Of a stretch of 10,618 bases of DNA, positions 1 to 6,227 are shown one piece after another. Position 1 is the stretch's first letter, and every line of letters starts with the position of its first letter. The notes beneath the pieces were generated by a model, which was not told the origin of the DNA, ran no database searches, and saw only the letters and a program-made list of their open reading frames with translations. Source of the stretch: Tannerella sp. (lineage in GTDB: Bacteria > Bacteroidota > Bacteroidia > Bacteroidales > Tannerellaceae); assembly GCA_031272655.1 (NCBI GenBank), contig JAISTJ010000174.1:1-10618 (forward strand). The letters run 5' to 3'. Position numbers and translations under genes: made by a program.

Positions 1-365
1 TCGTTGTTATAATCTTCAACGCTAATTTTCTTGCCTATATCTTCCTTTGTGATACCGAGTTTTTTCTCTACTCCAAGCTCAACGGGCAATCCGTGAGTGT
101 CCCACCCGGCTTTTCTGTCTACCAGAAATCCTTTCATAGTCTTGTAACGACAGAAAATATCTTTAATTGTACGCGCGATGACATGGTGAATGCCCGGCAT
201 CCCGTTAGCCGACGGCGGGCCTTCATAGAATATATACTTTGGCGCATCCTCACGGACGTTCAGACTTTTGTGGAATACGTCTTGCTCGTTCCATTTTTGC
301 AGGACGTCCCGATTGACCTCTGCAAGGTCAAAACCCTTATATTCAGCGAATTTACTTTTGTTCAT
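1..365 (-). CDS. ileS: Isoleucyl-tRNA synthetase, N-terminal part (truncated by window edge)
   Basis: This cytoplasmic enzyme charges tRNA-Ile with isoleucine in an ATP-dependent reaction. The 121 visible codons, read from an ATG at 365-363, cover the start of the class I catalytic domain. YEGPPSANGMPGIHHV (about residues 47-62) is the region of the HIGH-type ATP-binding signature, here in the GIHHV form that I recall from Bacteroidota enzymes. It is followed by ARTIKDIFCRY and GWDTHGLPVE (residues 87-96), both typical of IleS. The remaining roughly 1,000 residues, including the KMSKS loop and anticodon-binding domain, lie outside the window. The gene diverges from the small membrane-protein gene at 460. 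A TAACTTTG box at 393-400 on the minus strand would give a leader of about 20 nt, which supports the chosen start. The identification is secure; only the fragment is visible. Confidence 0.95.
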   Translation of the reverse strand, partial: MNKSKFAEYKGFDLAEVNRDVLQKWNEQDVFHKSLNVREDAPKYIFYEGPPSANGMPGIHHVIARTIKDIFCRYKTMKGFLVDRKAGWDTHGLPVELGVEKKLGITKEDIGKKISVEDYNN

Positions 366-392
366 AAAAAAAATATCCTTGTAAAAATCGTG

Positions 393-400
393 CAAAGTTA
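393..400 (-). promoter_or_regulatory. Putative -7 box of the ileS promoter
   Basis: The minus strand reads TAACTTTG, matching the Bacteroidota -7 consensus TAnnTTTG, about 28 bp upstream of the ileS ATG. No TTTG -33 element is seen at the expected 19-21 bp spacing, so the call rests on the -7 match and its position. Confidence 0.5.
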
Positions 401-408
401 CAAATTTT

Positions 409-439
409 TTTGTTTGAGTTTGTTTTTTTCTTACTTTTG
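409..439 (+). promoter_or_regulatory. Putative Bacteroidota-type promoter for the small membrane protein and HAD phosphatase genes
   Basis: TTTG at 409-412 and TACTTTTG at 432-439 are separated by 19 bp. This fits the Bacteroidota sigma factor consensus TTTG-N19-21-TAnnTTTG. Transcription would begin near 445, leaving a leader of about 15 nt before the ATG at 460. This is one of the two best promoter matches in the window. Confidence 0.6.
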
Positions 440-459
440 CAACTTTAAAACTTATAAAA

Positions 460-876
460 ATGGAAAATATAGGCGACTGGTTATATGTTGTGATCCTGAT
501 TATTGCAGGCGTCAGCAGTTTGTTTGGCTCATTGGTGAAGAAGAAAAACCCTGCCGAGCAGCAGAGACCCGTGCGTGATATTTTTGAAGAGATACTTATT
601 CCTCAACCTGTTGAAACTGAGGTAGAAACAGTTCCGAAACGGCCTAAAGCTGTGTCTTCCAAACGGTTCAAGTCGTCTAAATCTCCCGTTTTCCCTGAAT
701 ATCAGTCGCTTGAAACAGGCGAAGCATACAGTTCCATAATGCCGAAAGTTTCTGAAAAAGCGCCTGTTGCAGTGGAAGAAGAGTATCAGGTTTTTACAGC
801 CGAAGACTTGCCGAGCGATGTTGATGAATGGCGTAAGGCATTGATTTACAATGAAATATTTAACAGAAAATATTGA
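460..876 (+). CDS. Small N-terminally anchored membrane protein of unknown function
   Basis: I do not recognise a named function. The 138-residue product begins with one hydrophobic segment (about residues 8-26, YVVILIIAGVSSLFGSLV) followed directly by KKK, which suggests an N-out, C-in anchor with the bulk of the protein in the cytoplasm. The middle (about 30-110) is low-complexity, rich in Pro, Glu, Lys and Ser, and probably disordered. The last 17 residues contain WRKALIYNEIFNRKY. From memory, endings of the form RKA-IYSEILNRKY recur in short Bacteroidota membrane proteins, so this tail is probably the conserved functional part. Its TGA stop at 874-876 shares a base with the ATG of the downstream phosphatase gene, indicating one transcript and translational coupling. 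The TAnnTTTG promoter upstream supports the ATG at 460. That it is a real gene is fairly sure; the role is unknown. Confidence 0.8.
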   Translation: MENIGDWLYVVILIIAGVSSLFGSLVKKKNPAEQQRPVRDIFEEILIPQPVETEVETVPKRPKAVSSKRFKSSKSPVFPEYQSLETGEAYSSIMPKVSEKAPVAVEEEYQVFTAEDLPSDVDEWRKALIYNEIFNRKY

Positions 877-1523
877 TGATTAAATTGGTGATTTTTGATT
901 TGGACGGCACGTTGCTCAACACAATAACAGATCTTGCCGTTTGCACTAACTATGCTCTGACGCAAAACGGCTTTCCCGCTCATCCGATTGATGCTTACAA
1001 ATATTTTGTCGGCAACGGAATCAACAAACTTTTTGAACGCGCCCTACCCGAAGGATCCAAAATGACAGATAACATATTGAAAATCAGGACATCATTCCTT
1101 CCTTATTACGATAATCACAATACGGACAATACTTTACCATACGAGGGAATAGAAAAACTGCTTAATTGGCTGCAAAACAGGGGATTAATGCTTGCCGTAG
1201 CGTCCAATAAGTATCATCTTGCTACGGAAAAGCTTATCAGTCAGCTATTTCCTGATACCGATTTTGTAGCTGTTTTCGGTCAGCGCGAGGGTACGCCCGT
1301 AAAACCCGATCCTGCGATAGTGTTTGATATTCTGAAAGTTGCGAACGTAACCGCTTCGGAAGCCCTTTACATCGGCGATTCGGCGGTGGATATGCACACA
1401 GCATCCAATGCCGGAATCCGTTCGGTAGGCGTAACTTGGGGCTTCCGCCCGAGAGAGGAACTGACCGAAGCCGGCGCCGGTTTCATCGTGGATTCGCCTG
1501 ACGAAATAATGAAATTATTCTAA
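876..1523 (+). CDS. HAD-superfamily hydrolase, phosphoglycolate phosphatase type
   Basis: Probable cytoplasmic phosphatase of the Gph/PGP branch, which removes phosphate from 2-phosphoglycolate or similar small phosphoesters. All four HAD motifs are visible in the 215-residue product: DLDGT with nucleophile D8 and acid/base D10, the motif II Ser in AVASNK (S110), the motif III Lys in VKPDP (K143), and the Mg-binding acidic pair in YIGDSAVDM (D168, D172). A helical cap of about 60-70 residues after motif I makes it subclass C1. The ATG at 876 is preferred over an in-frame TTG at 873 because it overlaps the preceding stop as TGATG, typical of coupled translation. The 3' end overlaps the convergent speA gene by 9 bp. 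The fold is certain; the substrate is not, since family members also act on other sugar phosphates or nucleotides. gph is possible but not proven. Confidence 0.9.
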   Translation: MIKLVIFDLDGTLLNTITDLAVCTNYALTQNGFPAHPIDAYKYFVGNGINKLFERALPEGSKMTDNILKIRTSFLPYYDNHNTDNTLPYEGIEKLLNWLQNRGLMLAVASNKYHLATEKLISQLFPDTDFVAVFGQREGTPVKPDPAIVFDILKVANVTASEALYIGDSAVDMHTASNAGIRSVGVTWGFRPREELTEAGAGFIVDSPDEIMKLF

Positions 1524-3407
1524 ATAAGTATAGCCATACAAGCCGGAGCGGTAGTTGGAGAGAAATTCGCGCCCCTCTTCGACGGTTATCTTGCCCTCCT
1601 TCATTGCCGCCGTTACCCACGACTCGACGGTGCGTACCAACTTCTTCGGACTGTATTCAACATATTCGAGCACATCGGCAACCGTCTCGCCATCAACTAT
1701 TTGCTCTATCTGGTAGCCGTCTTTGGTAACGGAGATATGGACGGCGTTGGTGTCGCCGAAGAGGTTATGCAGGTCGCCGAGAATCTCCTGATAGGCGCCC
1801 ACAAGAAAGACGCCGATATAATACGGCTCGCGCTTGTTGAGCGGGTGTGCGGGCAGGTAGTACGAATAGTTGTGCATATTGATAAAGTTATCAATCTTGC
1901 CGTCCGAATCGCAGGTGATGTCCTGCAGCGAGGCTGTGCGCGTGGGCTTTTCGTCAAGCCGCGAGAGCGGAACGATAGGGAAGACCTGGTCGATAGCCCA
2001 CGAATCGGGCAGGGATTGGAAGAGCGAGAAGTTGCAGAAATACTTGTCCGGCAGCATTTTAGAAATCTTACGCAGTTCTTCGGGCGCATGTTTCATGTTC
2101 ATCGCCGTCTGATGAACCTCCCGCGCAATAGACCAGTACAGTTTCTCCACCTGAGCGCGGGTAACGAGGTCTATCAGCCCCAGACTGAACAGGTCGAGCG
2201 ATTCTTCGCGTATCTGCTGCGCGTCGTGCCAGGTCTCAATCAGTCGCGGCTGGTCCATCTCGTCCCACAGTTTATAGAGGTCTTTGACCAACTCATGCGC
2301 GTTCTCCGGAAGGTCTTCATTATCATCCCATTCCGGCAGTGTCGCCGTTTCGAGCACTTCAAAAATCAGCACTGAATGGTGTGCCGTCAGCGAGCGCCCC
2401 GATTCGGTGATGATGTTGGGCTGCGGTATGCCGTGTTTCACGCAGACGTCAACAAGCGTTGATATTGAATCGTTTACATATTCCTGTATGGAATAGTTCA
2501 TGCTGCTCTCGCTTTTCGACGAGCGCGTGCCGTCGTAGTCCACTCCCAGACCGCCGCCTATATCCACAAACTCAACGGCATAGCCCATAGCCCGCAACTG
2601 CACATAAAACTGCGAGGCTTCGCGCAGCGCGTTTTTGATGCGGCGTATCTTCGTAACCTGACTGCCGATATGGAAATGTATCAGTTTAAGGCAGTCTTCC
2701 ATCTTCGTTTTCTTCAGAATATCCAAAGCGTCAAGCAGTTCGCTTGACGTCAAGCCGAACTTGCTGACGTCGCCACCCGATTCTTCCCACTTGCCGCTGC
2801 CCGAACTCGCCAATTTGATGCGGATGCCGATGTTTGGGCGCACCTTCATCTTACGGGCAAGTTCGGCTACTAAACCCAGTTCGTTGAGTTTCTCTACGAC
2901 GATGAAAATCCTTTTGCCCATCTTTTGCGCCAGCAGCGCTAATTGTATGTAGTCTTCGTCTTTGTAGCCGTTGCAGACTATCAGCGAATCGTTGCCGGTA
3001 TTGATAGCCAGCACTGCATGCAGTTCGGGTTTAGAGCCTGCTTCCAGCCCGATATTGAACTTATTGCCATGACTGACAATCTCTTCCACTACCTGTCTCA
3101 TCTGATTGACCTTGATAGGATAGATGATATAGTTCTGCGCCTCGTACTGGTATTCTTTCGCCGCGATGCGGAAGCAGTTGGAAATCTTCTCAATACGGTT
3201 GTCGAGTATGTCGGAAAAGCGCAGCAGCAGCGGCGCAGCGACGTCGCGCAGCGTCAGTTCGTCCATCAGCTCTTTGAGGTCAATTTGAGAGCCTTCTTTT
3301 TTTGGCGTTACCACGATGTGCCCCTTCTCGTTAATTGAAAAATAATCCAGCCCCCAACCGTAAATGTTGTACAGTTCCGCCGAATCTTCAATTCTCCATT
3401 TTCTCAT
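1515..3407 (-). CDS. speA: Biosynthetic arginine decarboxylase
   Basis: PLP-dependent, probably cytoplasmic enzyme that converts arginine to agmatine, the first step of the agmatine route to putrescine and spermidine. The 630-residue length is normal for SpeA. The opening MRKWRIEDSAELYNIYGWG is characteristic. The alanine-racemase-like barrel carries the PLP lysine in YPIKVNQ (K99), HFHIGSQ (244-250), the phosphate-binding GGGLGVDYDG (284-293) and TESGR (334-338). The C-terminal beta domain carries the substrate-site cysteine in DITCDSDG (C499). The protein ends SNYRSGLYGYTYLE, as in Bacteroides SpeA. No agmatine-processing genes are nearby, so it appears monocistronic. It has a TATCTTTG box 30-38 bp upstream of the ATG. 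Its stop lies inside the last codons of the convergent phosphatase gene. By eye its G+C is higher than that of the DUF2400 and phosphatase genes. Identification is very secure. Confidence 0.97.
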   Translation of the reverse strand: MRKWRIEDSAELYNIYGWGLDYFSINEKGHIVVTPKKEGSQIDLKELMDELTLRDVAAPLLLRFSDILDNRIEKISNCFRIAAKEYQYEAQNYIIYPIKVNQMRQVVEEIVSHGNKFNIGLEAGSKPELHAVLAINTGNDSLIVCNGYKDEDYIQLALLAQKMGKRIFIVVEKLNELGLVAELARKMKVRPNIGIRIKLASSGSGKWEESGGDVSKFGLTSSELLDALDILKKTKMEDCLKLIHFHIGSQVTKIRRIKNALREASQFYVQLRAMGYAVEFVDIGGGLGVDYDGTRSSKSESSMNYSIQEYVNDSISTLVDVCVKHGIPQPNIITESGRSLTAHHSVLIFEVLETATLPEWDDNEDLPENAHELVKDLYKLWDEMDQPRLIETWHDAQQIREESLDLFSLGLIDLVTRAQVEKLYWSIAREVHQTAMNMKHAPEELRKISKMLPDKYFCNFSLFQSLPDSWAIDQVFPIVPLSRLDEKPTRTASLQDITCDSDGKIDNFINMHNYSYYLPAHPLNKREPYYIGVFLVGAYQEILGDLHNLFGDTNAVHISVTKDGYQIEQIVDGETVADVLEYVEYSPKKLVRTVESWVTAAMKEGKITVEEGREFLSNYRSGLYGYTYLE

Positions 3408-3437
3408 TTTCTATGTTCAGTATTAATTTTCAGGGCG

Positions 3438-3445
3438 CAAAGATA
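3438..3445 (-). promoter_or_regulatory. Putative -7 box of the speA promoter
   Basis: The minus strand reads TATCTTTG, a full match to TAnnTTTG, about 30 bp upstream of the speA ATG and giving a leader of roughly 25 nt. No TTTG -33 element is visible at the usual spacing. It forms one arm of a 9-bp inverted repeat with the box at 3469-3477. Confidence 0.55.
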
Positions 3446-3468
3446 TATATTAAATGCGAAAAAATGCG

Positions 3469-3476
3469 TATCTTTG
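3469..3476 (+). promoter_or_regulatory. Putative -7 box for the DUF2400 gene
   Basis: TATCTTTG matches TAnnTTTG. It lies 25 bp upstream of the ATG at 3502, with an expected leader of about 20 nt. Because it falls downstream of an in-frame ATG at 3454, it argues that 3502 and not 3454 is the true start. No clear -33 TTTG is present. Confidence 0.55.
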
Positions 3477-3501
3477 CATTTTAAAATTAATTTTTTACTT
3501 G

Positions 3502-4242
3502 ATGGATATAAAAGATTTTTTAGATTTTCATGCCGAAAGGATTAATAATAAGGACTTTATAAAAGATGATCCGGTGCAGTTCCCGCGTCGTTACAATCGG
3601 CTTCAGGATATAGAAATCGTGTCGTTTTTAGTTACTACGATTGCGTGGGGAAACCGGAAAATGATACTGCGCAACTCCGAAAAGATGCTTGAAAAGATGG
3701 GAGTCAGCCCGTATGACTATGTGATGAGCGGCGGTTTTGAGTCGCTCGGAACGGCAAATGTGCATCGTACTTTTTTTGAGTATAACATGGCGTATATGCT
3801 GCGTGGATTCAGGCAATTTTATACTGCTTACGACAGCATGGACGCGTTTATGGCTTCATGCACCGATAAATCGCCTCAAACGCTTGTTGCGGCTTTGCGA
3901 CAGGCGGCTTTGGATGCCAACGGCGGAATACCTGATGTCCGTTGCTACTCGTCCGACTTGAAAAATTCCGCCCTTAAACGGGTTAATCTTGCCCTGCGTT
4001 GGCTTGTGCGCGATGATGGTATTGTGGATCTCGGTGTGTGGAAGTCTTTGAAAAAGAGCCAATTATATATTCCTTTAGATGTTCATGTAGGGGATATTGC
4101 CCGTGAAACAGGCCTGCTTACACGCCGCAGTAACGACTGGCGCGCGGTAGAAGAACTAACCGCCCAACTGCGCCGATTCGACCCCGAAGACCCTATAAAA
4201 TACGACTTCGCCCTCTTCGGCATCGGCGTCGAAAGAAAGTAA
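3502..4242 (+). CDS. DUF2400 / TIGR02757 family protein, possible HhH-GPD-like DNA repair enzyme
   Basis: The 246-residue product matches the TIGR02757 family common in Bacteroidota as I remember it: the start MDIKDFLDFH, then IEIVSFLVTTIAWGNRKMILRN (about 38-59), SALKRVNLALRWLVR (156-170), LDVHVGDIARETGLL (192-206) and the end FDPEDPIKYDFALFGIGVERK. No function is established for the family to my knowledge. The C-terminal pattern of a lysine in a KRVN-LRW helix (K159), then LDVHV with D193, then a DP..P..YDFALFG-G ending, resembles helix-hairpin-helix DNA glycosylases of the OGG/AGOG type, so a base-excision role is a plausible inference. The start at 3502 is chosen because the longer reading frame from 3454 would place its N-terminus over the promoter box, and because family members begin MDIK. 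It is apparently monocistronic and divergent from speA. Confidence 0.88.
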   Translation: MDIKDFLDFHAERINNKDFIKDDPVQFPRRYNRLQDIEIVSFLVTTIAWGNRKMILRNSEKMLEKMGVSPYDYVMSGGFESLGTANVHRTFFEYNMAYMLRGFRQFYTAYDSMDAFMASCTDKSPQTLVAALRQAALDANGGIPDVRCYSSDLKNSALKRVNLALRWLVRDDGIVDLGVWKSLKKSQLYIPLDVHVGDIARETGLLTRRSNDWRAVEELTAQLRRFDPEDPIKYDFALFGIGVERK

Positions 4243-4266
4243 CCGCCCATCTGTAAGTGTGCAGTT

Positions 4267-4397
4267 CGTTACTGTGGAAATACTGTCGTATTTCATTCAT
4301 TGCGATAACAAAAGCCTCTGCAGTCGAACCTCGTCATTGTGAAAATCCTGTCGTATCTCGTCATTACGAGAACGCGGTTCGAAGCAATCTCTGCGTC
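4267..4397 (+). repeat. Two diverged tandem copies of a ~65-bp repeat
   Basis: The segments beginning at 4267 and 4332 align with a period of 65 bp. Over the first 28 positions (4267-4294 against 4332-4359) I count 23 identities, including the shared CTGTCGTAT. Both blocks continue with a CATT-CGA-AAC core and close with CTCTGC followed by AGTC or GTC. The second block is longer in its centre. The cores are related to the translated repeats in leuC. Both copies are degenerate, suggesting an old insertion. Confidence 0.6.
4359..4390 (+). repeat. Degenerate copy of the REP-like palindromic unit found in leuC
   Basis: This 32-bp segment starts CGTCATTACGAG and ends GAAGCAATCT. It matches the ends of the leuC-borne unit (CGTCATTGCGA...GAAGCAATCT) with one substitution in the first arm and a different centre. 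The substitution weakens the ATTGC/GCAAT pairing, so it looks decayed. Confidence 0.7.
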
Positions 4398-4409
4398 ATC
4401 TACCGAAGT

Positions 4410-4862
4410 TTATCCGTTTGTGGCGATTTTGGCGAGGATTTTGCGGATGTCGCCTTCGCCTATTGAAGGAGCGTGCCCCTCGTTTGGAAAGAAGATGGCG
4501 AATTGTCCCGGATAGAGTTTGATGTATGTTGTCGGGTAGTCGTGATAGAACATTATGTCCTTGGAATTGTTGTATGCCTCCGATATAATCATCAGAGAAT
4601 CAGCCGCTTTCCATCCAATGCGCTCTACTCCTACGATGGGCGCGTGAATGTCAATGCACTTTTTATGCGATTCGAGCGTGGCGTCGGCCGGATCCTTGCC
4701 CCTGAAGCGCGAGATCTCGAAATAGAGATGAGTGTCGTCCGTGCGGATTTTCCCGTCCTTTTTGCCGGTGAAATCCGTCTCTTTGATATACTGGAAAGCC
4801 TTCTTGAACAAAGGATGAAGGCTTTCATATTTTCCCGAATTTTCTAACGAATCTATTATCAT
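4410..4862 (-). CDS. YhcH/YjgK/YiaL family protein (DUF386)
   Basis: A 150-residue protein of the YhcH/YjgK/YiaL family, a cupin-like beta-barrel family linked to sugar and sialic-acid catabolism in some bacteria. The biochemical activity is not settled, so no reaction is assigned. Family features visible are the MIIDSLEN opening, ESHKKCIDIHAPIVGVERIGW (64-84, with E64, H66, D71 and H73 as likely metal or substrate ligands), and FFPNEGHAPSI (124-134, with H130), followed by a basic strand RKILAKI. The full length is normal for the family. It lies 41 bp downstream of tldE on the same strand. That gap shows no convincing promoter, so it may be the last gene of the deoC-tldD-tldE transcript. No sialic-acid or other sugar genes accompany it here, so its physiological substrate cannot be inferred from context. 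Confidence 0.9.
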   Translation of the reverse strand: MIIDSLENSGKYESLHPLFKKAFQYIKETDFTGKKDGKIRTDDTHLYFEISRFRGKDPADATLESHKKCIDIHAPIVGVERIGWKAADSLMIISEAYNNSKDIMFYHDYPTTYIKLYPGQFAIFFPNEGHAPSIGEGDIRKILAKIATNG

Positions 4863-4903
4863 TTTTGTATAATTGAAGTTCTTAATTCTTAATTCCCAAA
4901 GAC

Positions 4904-6226
4904 TTAGCTCCCGCTGAAATCAACGTTGTCGAAAAGTAGTGAAGGAATGCGCCAGTTGGCGCTTTGGCGGGCATCGTTGCCTGTTTCCAAGAGGTTGCTC
5001 CACAGTGTGAGCATATTTCCCGTGATGTTCATTTCATTGATCGGTTGGGTGATTTTGCCGTTCTCGATAAGGAAACCCTCGATGCCGTAAGAGAAGTCGC
5101 CGGTGGTGGCATTGCAGTTACCGCCATTGAAGCCGGTTACAAGTATGCCTTTGTCTGTCGAAGCCACCAAGTCGTCGCAGTTCTTGCCGTTGGAAGATGG
5201 CATCGTAAGAATTGAAGGTGAGCTGATTGTTTGCGCCGTTTGCAGTTTGTTGGCGTAGTAAGTGTCTATGAAATAGGTGTTTAGAACGCCATTATCGAAC
5301 ACTTTAATGTGCTGTGTAGCAACGCCTTCATTGTCGAAATAGCGCGCGCCTGAAGATTTGGGCAGATGCGGCTCATCGGTTAGAATCATCCTGTCACTGA
5401 ATACTTTATGCCCTTTTTTGTCAAGCAGGAACGAGTTTTTTTGCTGAATAGCGGCGCCGTTGATAGCGTTGATAACGGGTGAAAGCAACTGCGACGAACA
5501 AGCGAACTCCACAACCATCTGCATCTTTGAAGAGGCTGTTTTTTTCTGTCCAAGTTTGCGAAGCGCCCGCTCCAATGCCCGTTTTCCGACGCCTTCTTTT
5601 ATCAGTTCGTCGAAATAGAGCGATGACTCATACCACCATGAACTTGGACGAGCGTCGCCATCGCCTTTGATGCTCGCTTCGGCATTGACACTGAAAAATG
5701 AAGCGACTGTTTCGCCCTCAAAACCGTTGCTGGCAATCAGGTAACTGAAATTCCTGCCGTCGGAATATGATGAATTTGAGGATATTACGCGCGGATCTTT
5801 ATCCATTATCTCTTCGCAAGCCTTCATAGCGAGCGCTACTTTTTCATCGGGCTGAAGTGTCTGAATTTTAGCGTCATACAGCTGTAAATCGGGCTTGCCA
5901 CCTTTGTAGTAAAGCGATTCGTTCGGCAGCATCCGCGCAGTGTCTTCGGCAAGAAAGCGTGTTGATGCTATGCCGTTCTTGATAAATCTTTCCAATTCGT
6001 TGATATTCAATCTGTTAGTAGAAATAGAACCGTATCGGCCGTCAACGAAAAGATGTATGTTAAGACCATTTTCGGATGCCTGTTGCAGGCTGTCTATCTG
6101 CATGTTACGTACTTCAAAAGATGTATTTGAACTGTTATACAGGCTTATACGCGCTGCCTGACAGCCGTTACGCAACGCCAAATCCATAGCCTGCGAAGCA
6201 AGGTCTTTTTGTGCTTGTGTGAACAT
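4904..6226 (-). CDS. tldE: TldE/PmbA family subunit of the TldD-TldE protease
   Basis: The 440-residue product is the non-catalytic partner of TldD. In Enterobacteria the TldD/TldE heterodimer degrades unfolded or modified peptides and matures microcin B17, and TldE (PmbA) lacks the metal-binding motif. As expected, there is no HExxxH here. The family pattern is visible: an N-terminal domain starting AQKDLASQAMDLALRNG, a segment YGSISTNRLN (residues ~64-73), and a C-terminal barrel with ARYFDNEGVATQHIKVFDNG, YGIEGFLIENGKITQPINEMNITGNML and a terminal LLFDNVDFSGS. The ATG is separated by a single base from the tldD stop, so the two subunits are co-translated in equal amounts. An AGGAGGAG stretch 9 nt before the ATG, inside the tldD coding end, could serve as an unusually good Shine-Dalgarno for this phylum. 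Its natural substrate here is unknown. Confidence 0.93.
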   Translation of the reverse strand: MFTQAQKDLASQAMDLALRNGCQAARISLYNSSNTSFEVRNMQIDSLQQASENGLNIHLFVDGRYGSISTNRLNINELERFIKNGIASTRFLAEDTARMLPNESLYYKGGKPDLQLYDAKIQTLQPDEKVALAMKACEEIMDKDPRVISSNSSYSDGRNFSYLIASNGFEGETVASFFSVNAEASIKGDGDARPSSWWYESSLYFDELIKEGVGKRALERALRKLGQKKTASSKMQMVVEFACSSQLLSPVINAINGAAIQQKNSFLLDKKGHKVFSDRMILTDEPHLPKSSGARYFDNEGVATQHIKVFDNGVLNTYFIDTYYANKLQTAQTISSPSILTMPSSNGKNCDDLVASTDKGILVTGFNGGNCNATTGDFSYGIEGFLIENGKITQPINEMNITGNMLTLWSNLLETGNDARQSANWRIPSLLFDNVDFSGS

Positions 6227-6227
6227 A

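Larger units (their letters stand above)
4243..4409. other. Intergenic gap between convergent genes, filled by degenerate palindromic repeats
   Basis: This 167-bp gap lies between the stop of the DUF2400 gene and the stop of the YhcH-family gene. I see no credible gene and no strong G+C-rich hairpin followed by a T-run that would serve as a terminator. Most of it is taken up by the two diverged repeat blocks described separately. Confidence 0.7.

Noticed and set aside
93..578. 161-codon open frame on the plus strand
   Set aside because: Its first part is antisense to the conserved ileS start, it crosses the divergent promoter region, and its end overlaps the small membrane protein out of frame.
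1701..2375. 224-codon open frame on the plus strand
   Set aside because: It lies wholly antisense to speA, has no recognisable domains, and speA is a certain gene. It is an open shadow frame from G+C-rich codons.
3454..3501. Upstream in-frame start extending the DUF2400 protein by 16 residues
   Set aside because: The extension overlaps the TATCTTTG -7 box at 3469-3476 and would precede the likely transcription start. The family begins MDIK.
4257..4466. 69-codon open frame containing RHCENPVVSRHYEN
   Set aside because: The peptide is merely the translation of the degenerate palindromic repeats and then runs antisense into the YhcH gene. There is no promoter, ribosome site or conserved flank, unlike the leuC case.
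4863..4903. Possible promoter between tldE and the YhcH gene
   Set aside because: There is a TTTG on the minus strand but no TAnnTTTG at a suitable distance, only an A+T-rich stretch with a short TTAATTC duplication.
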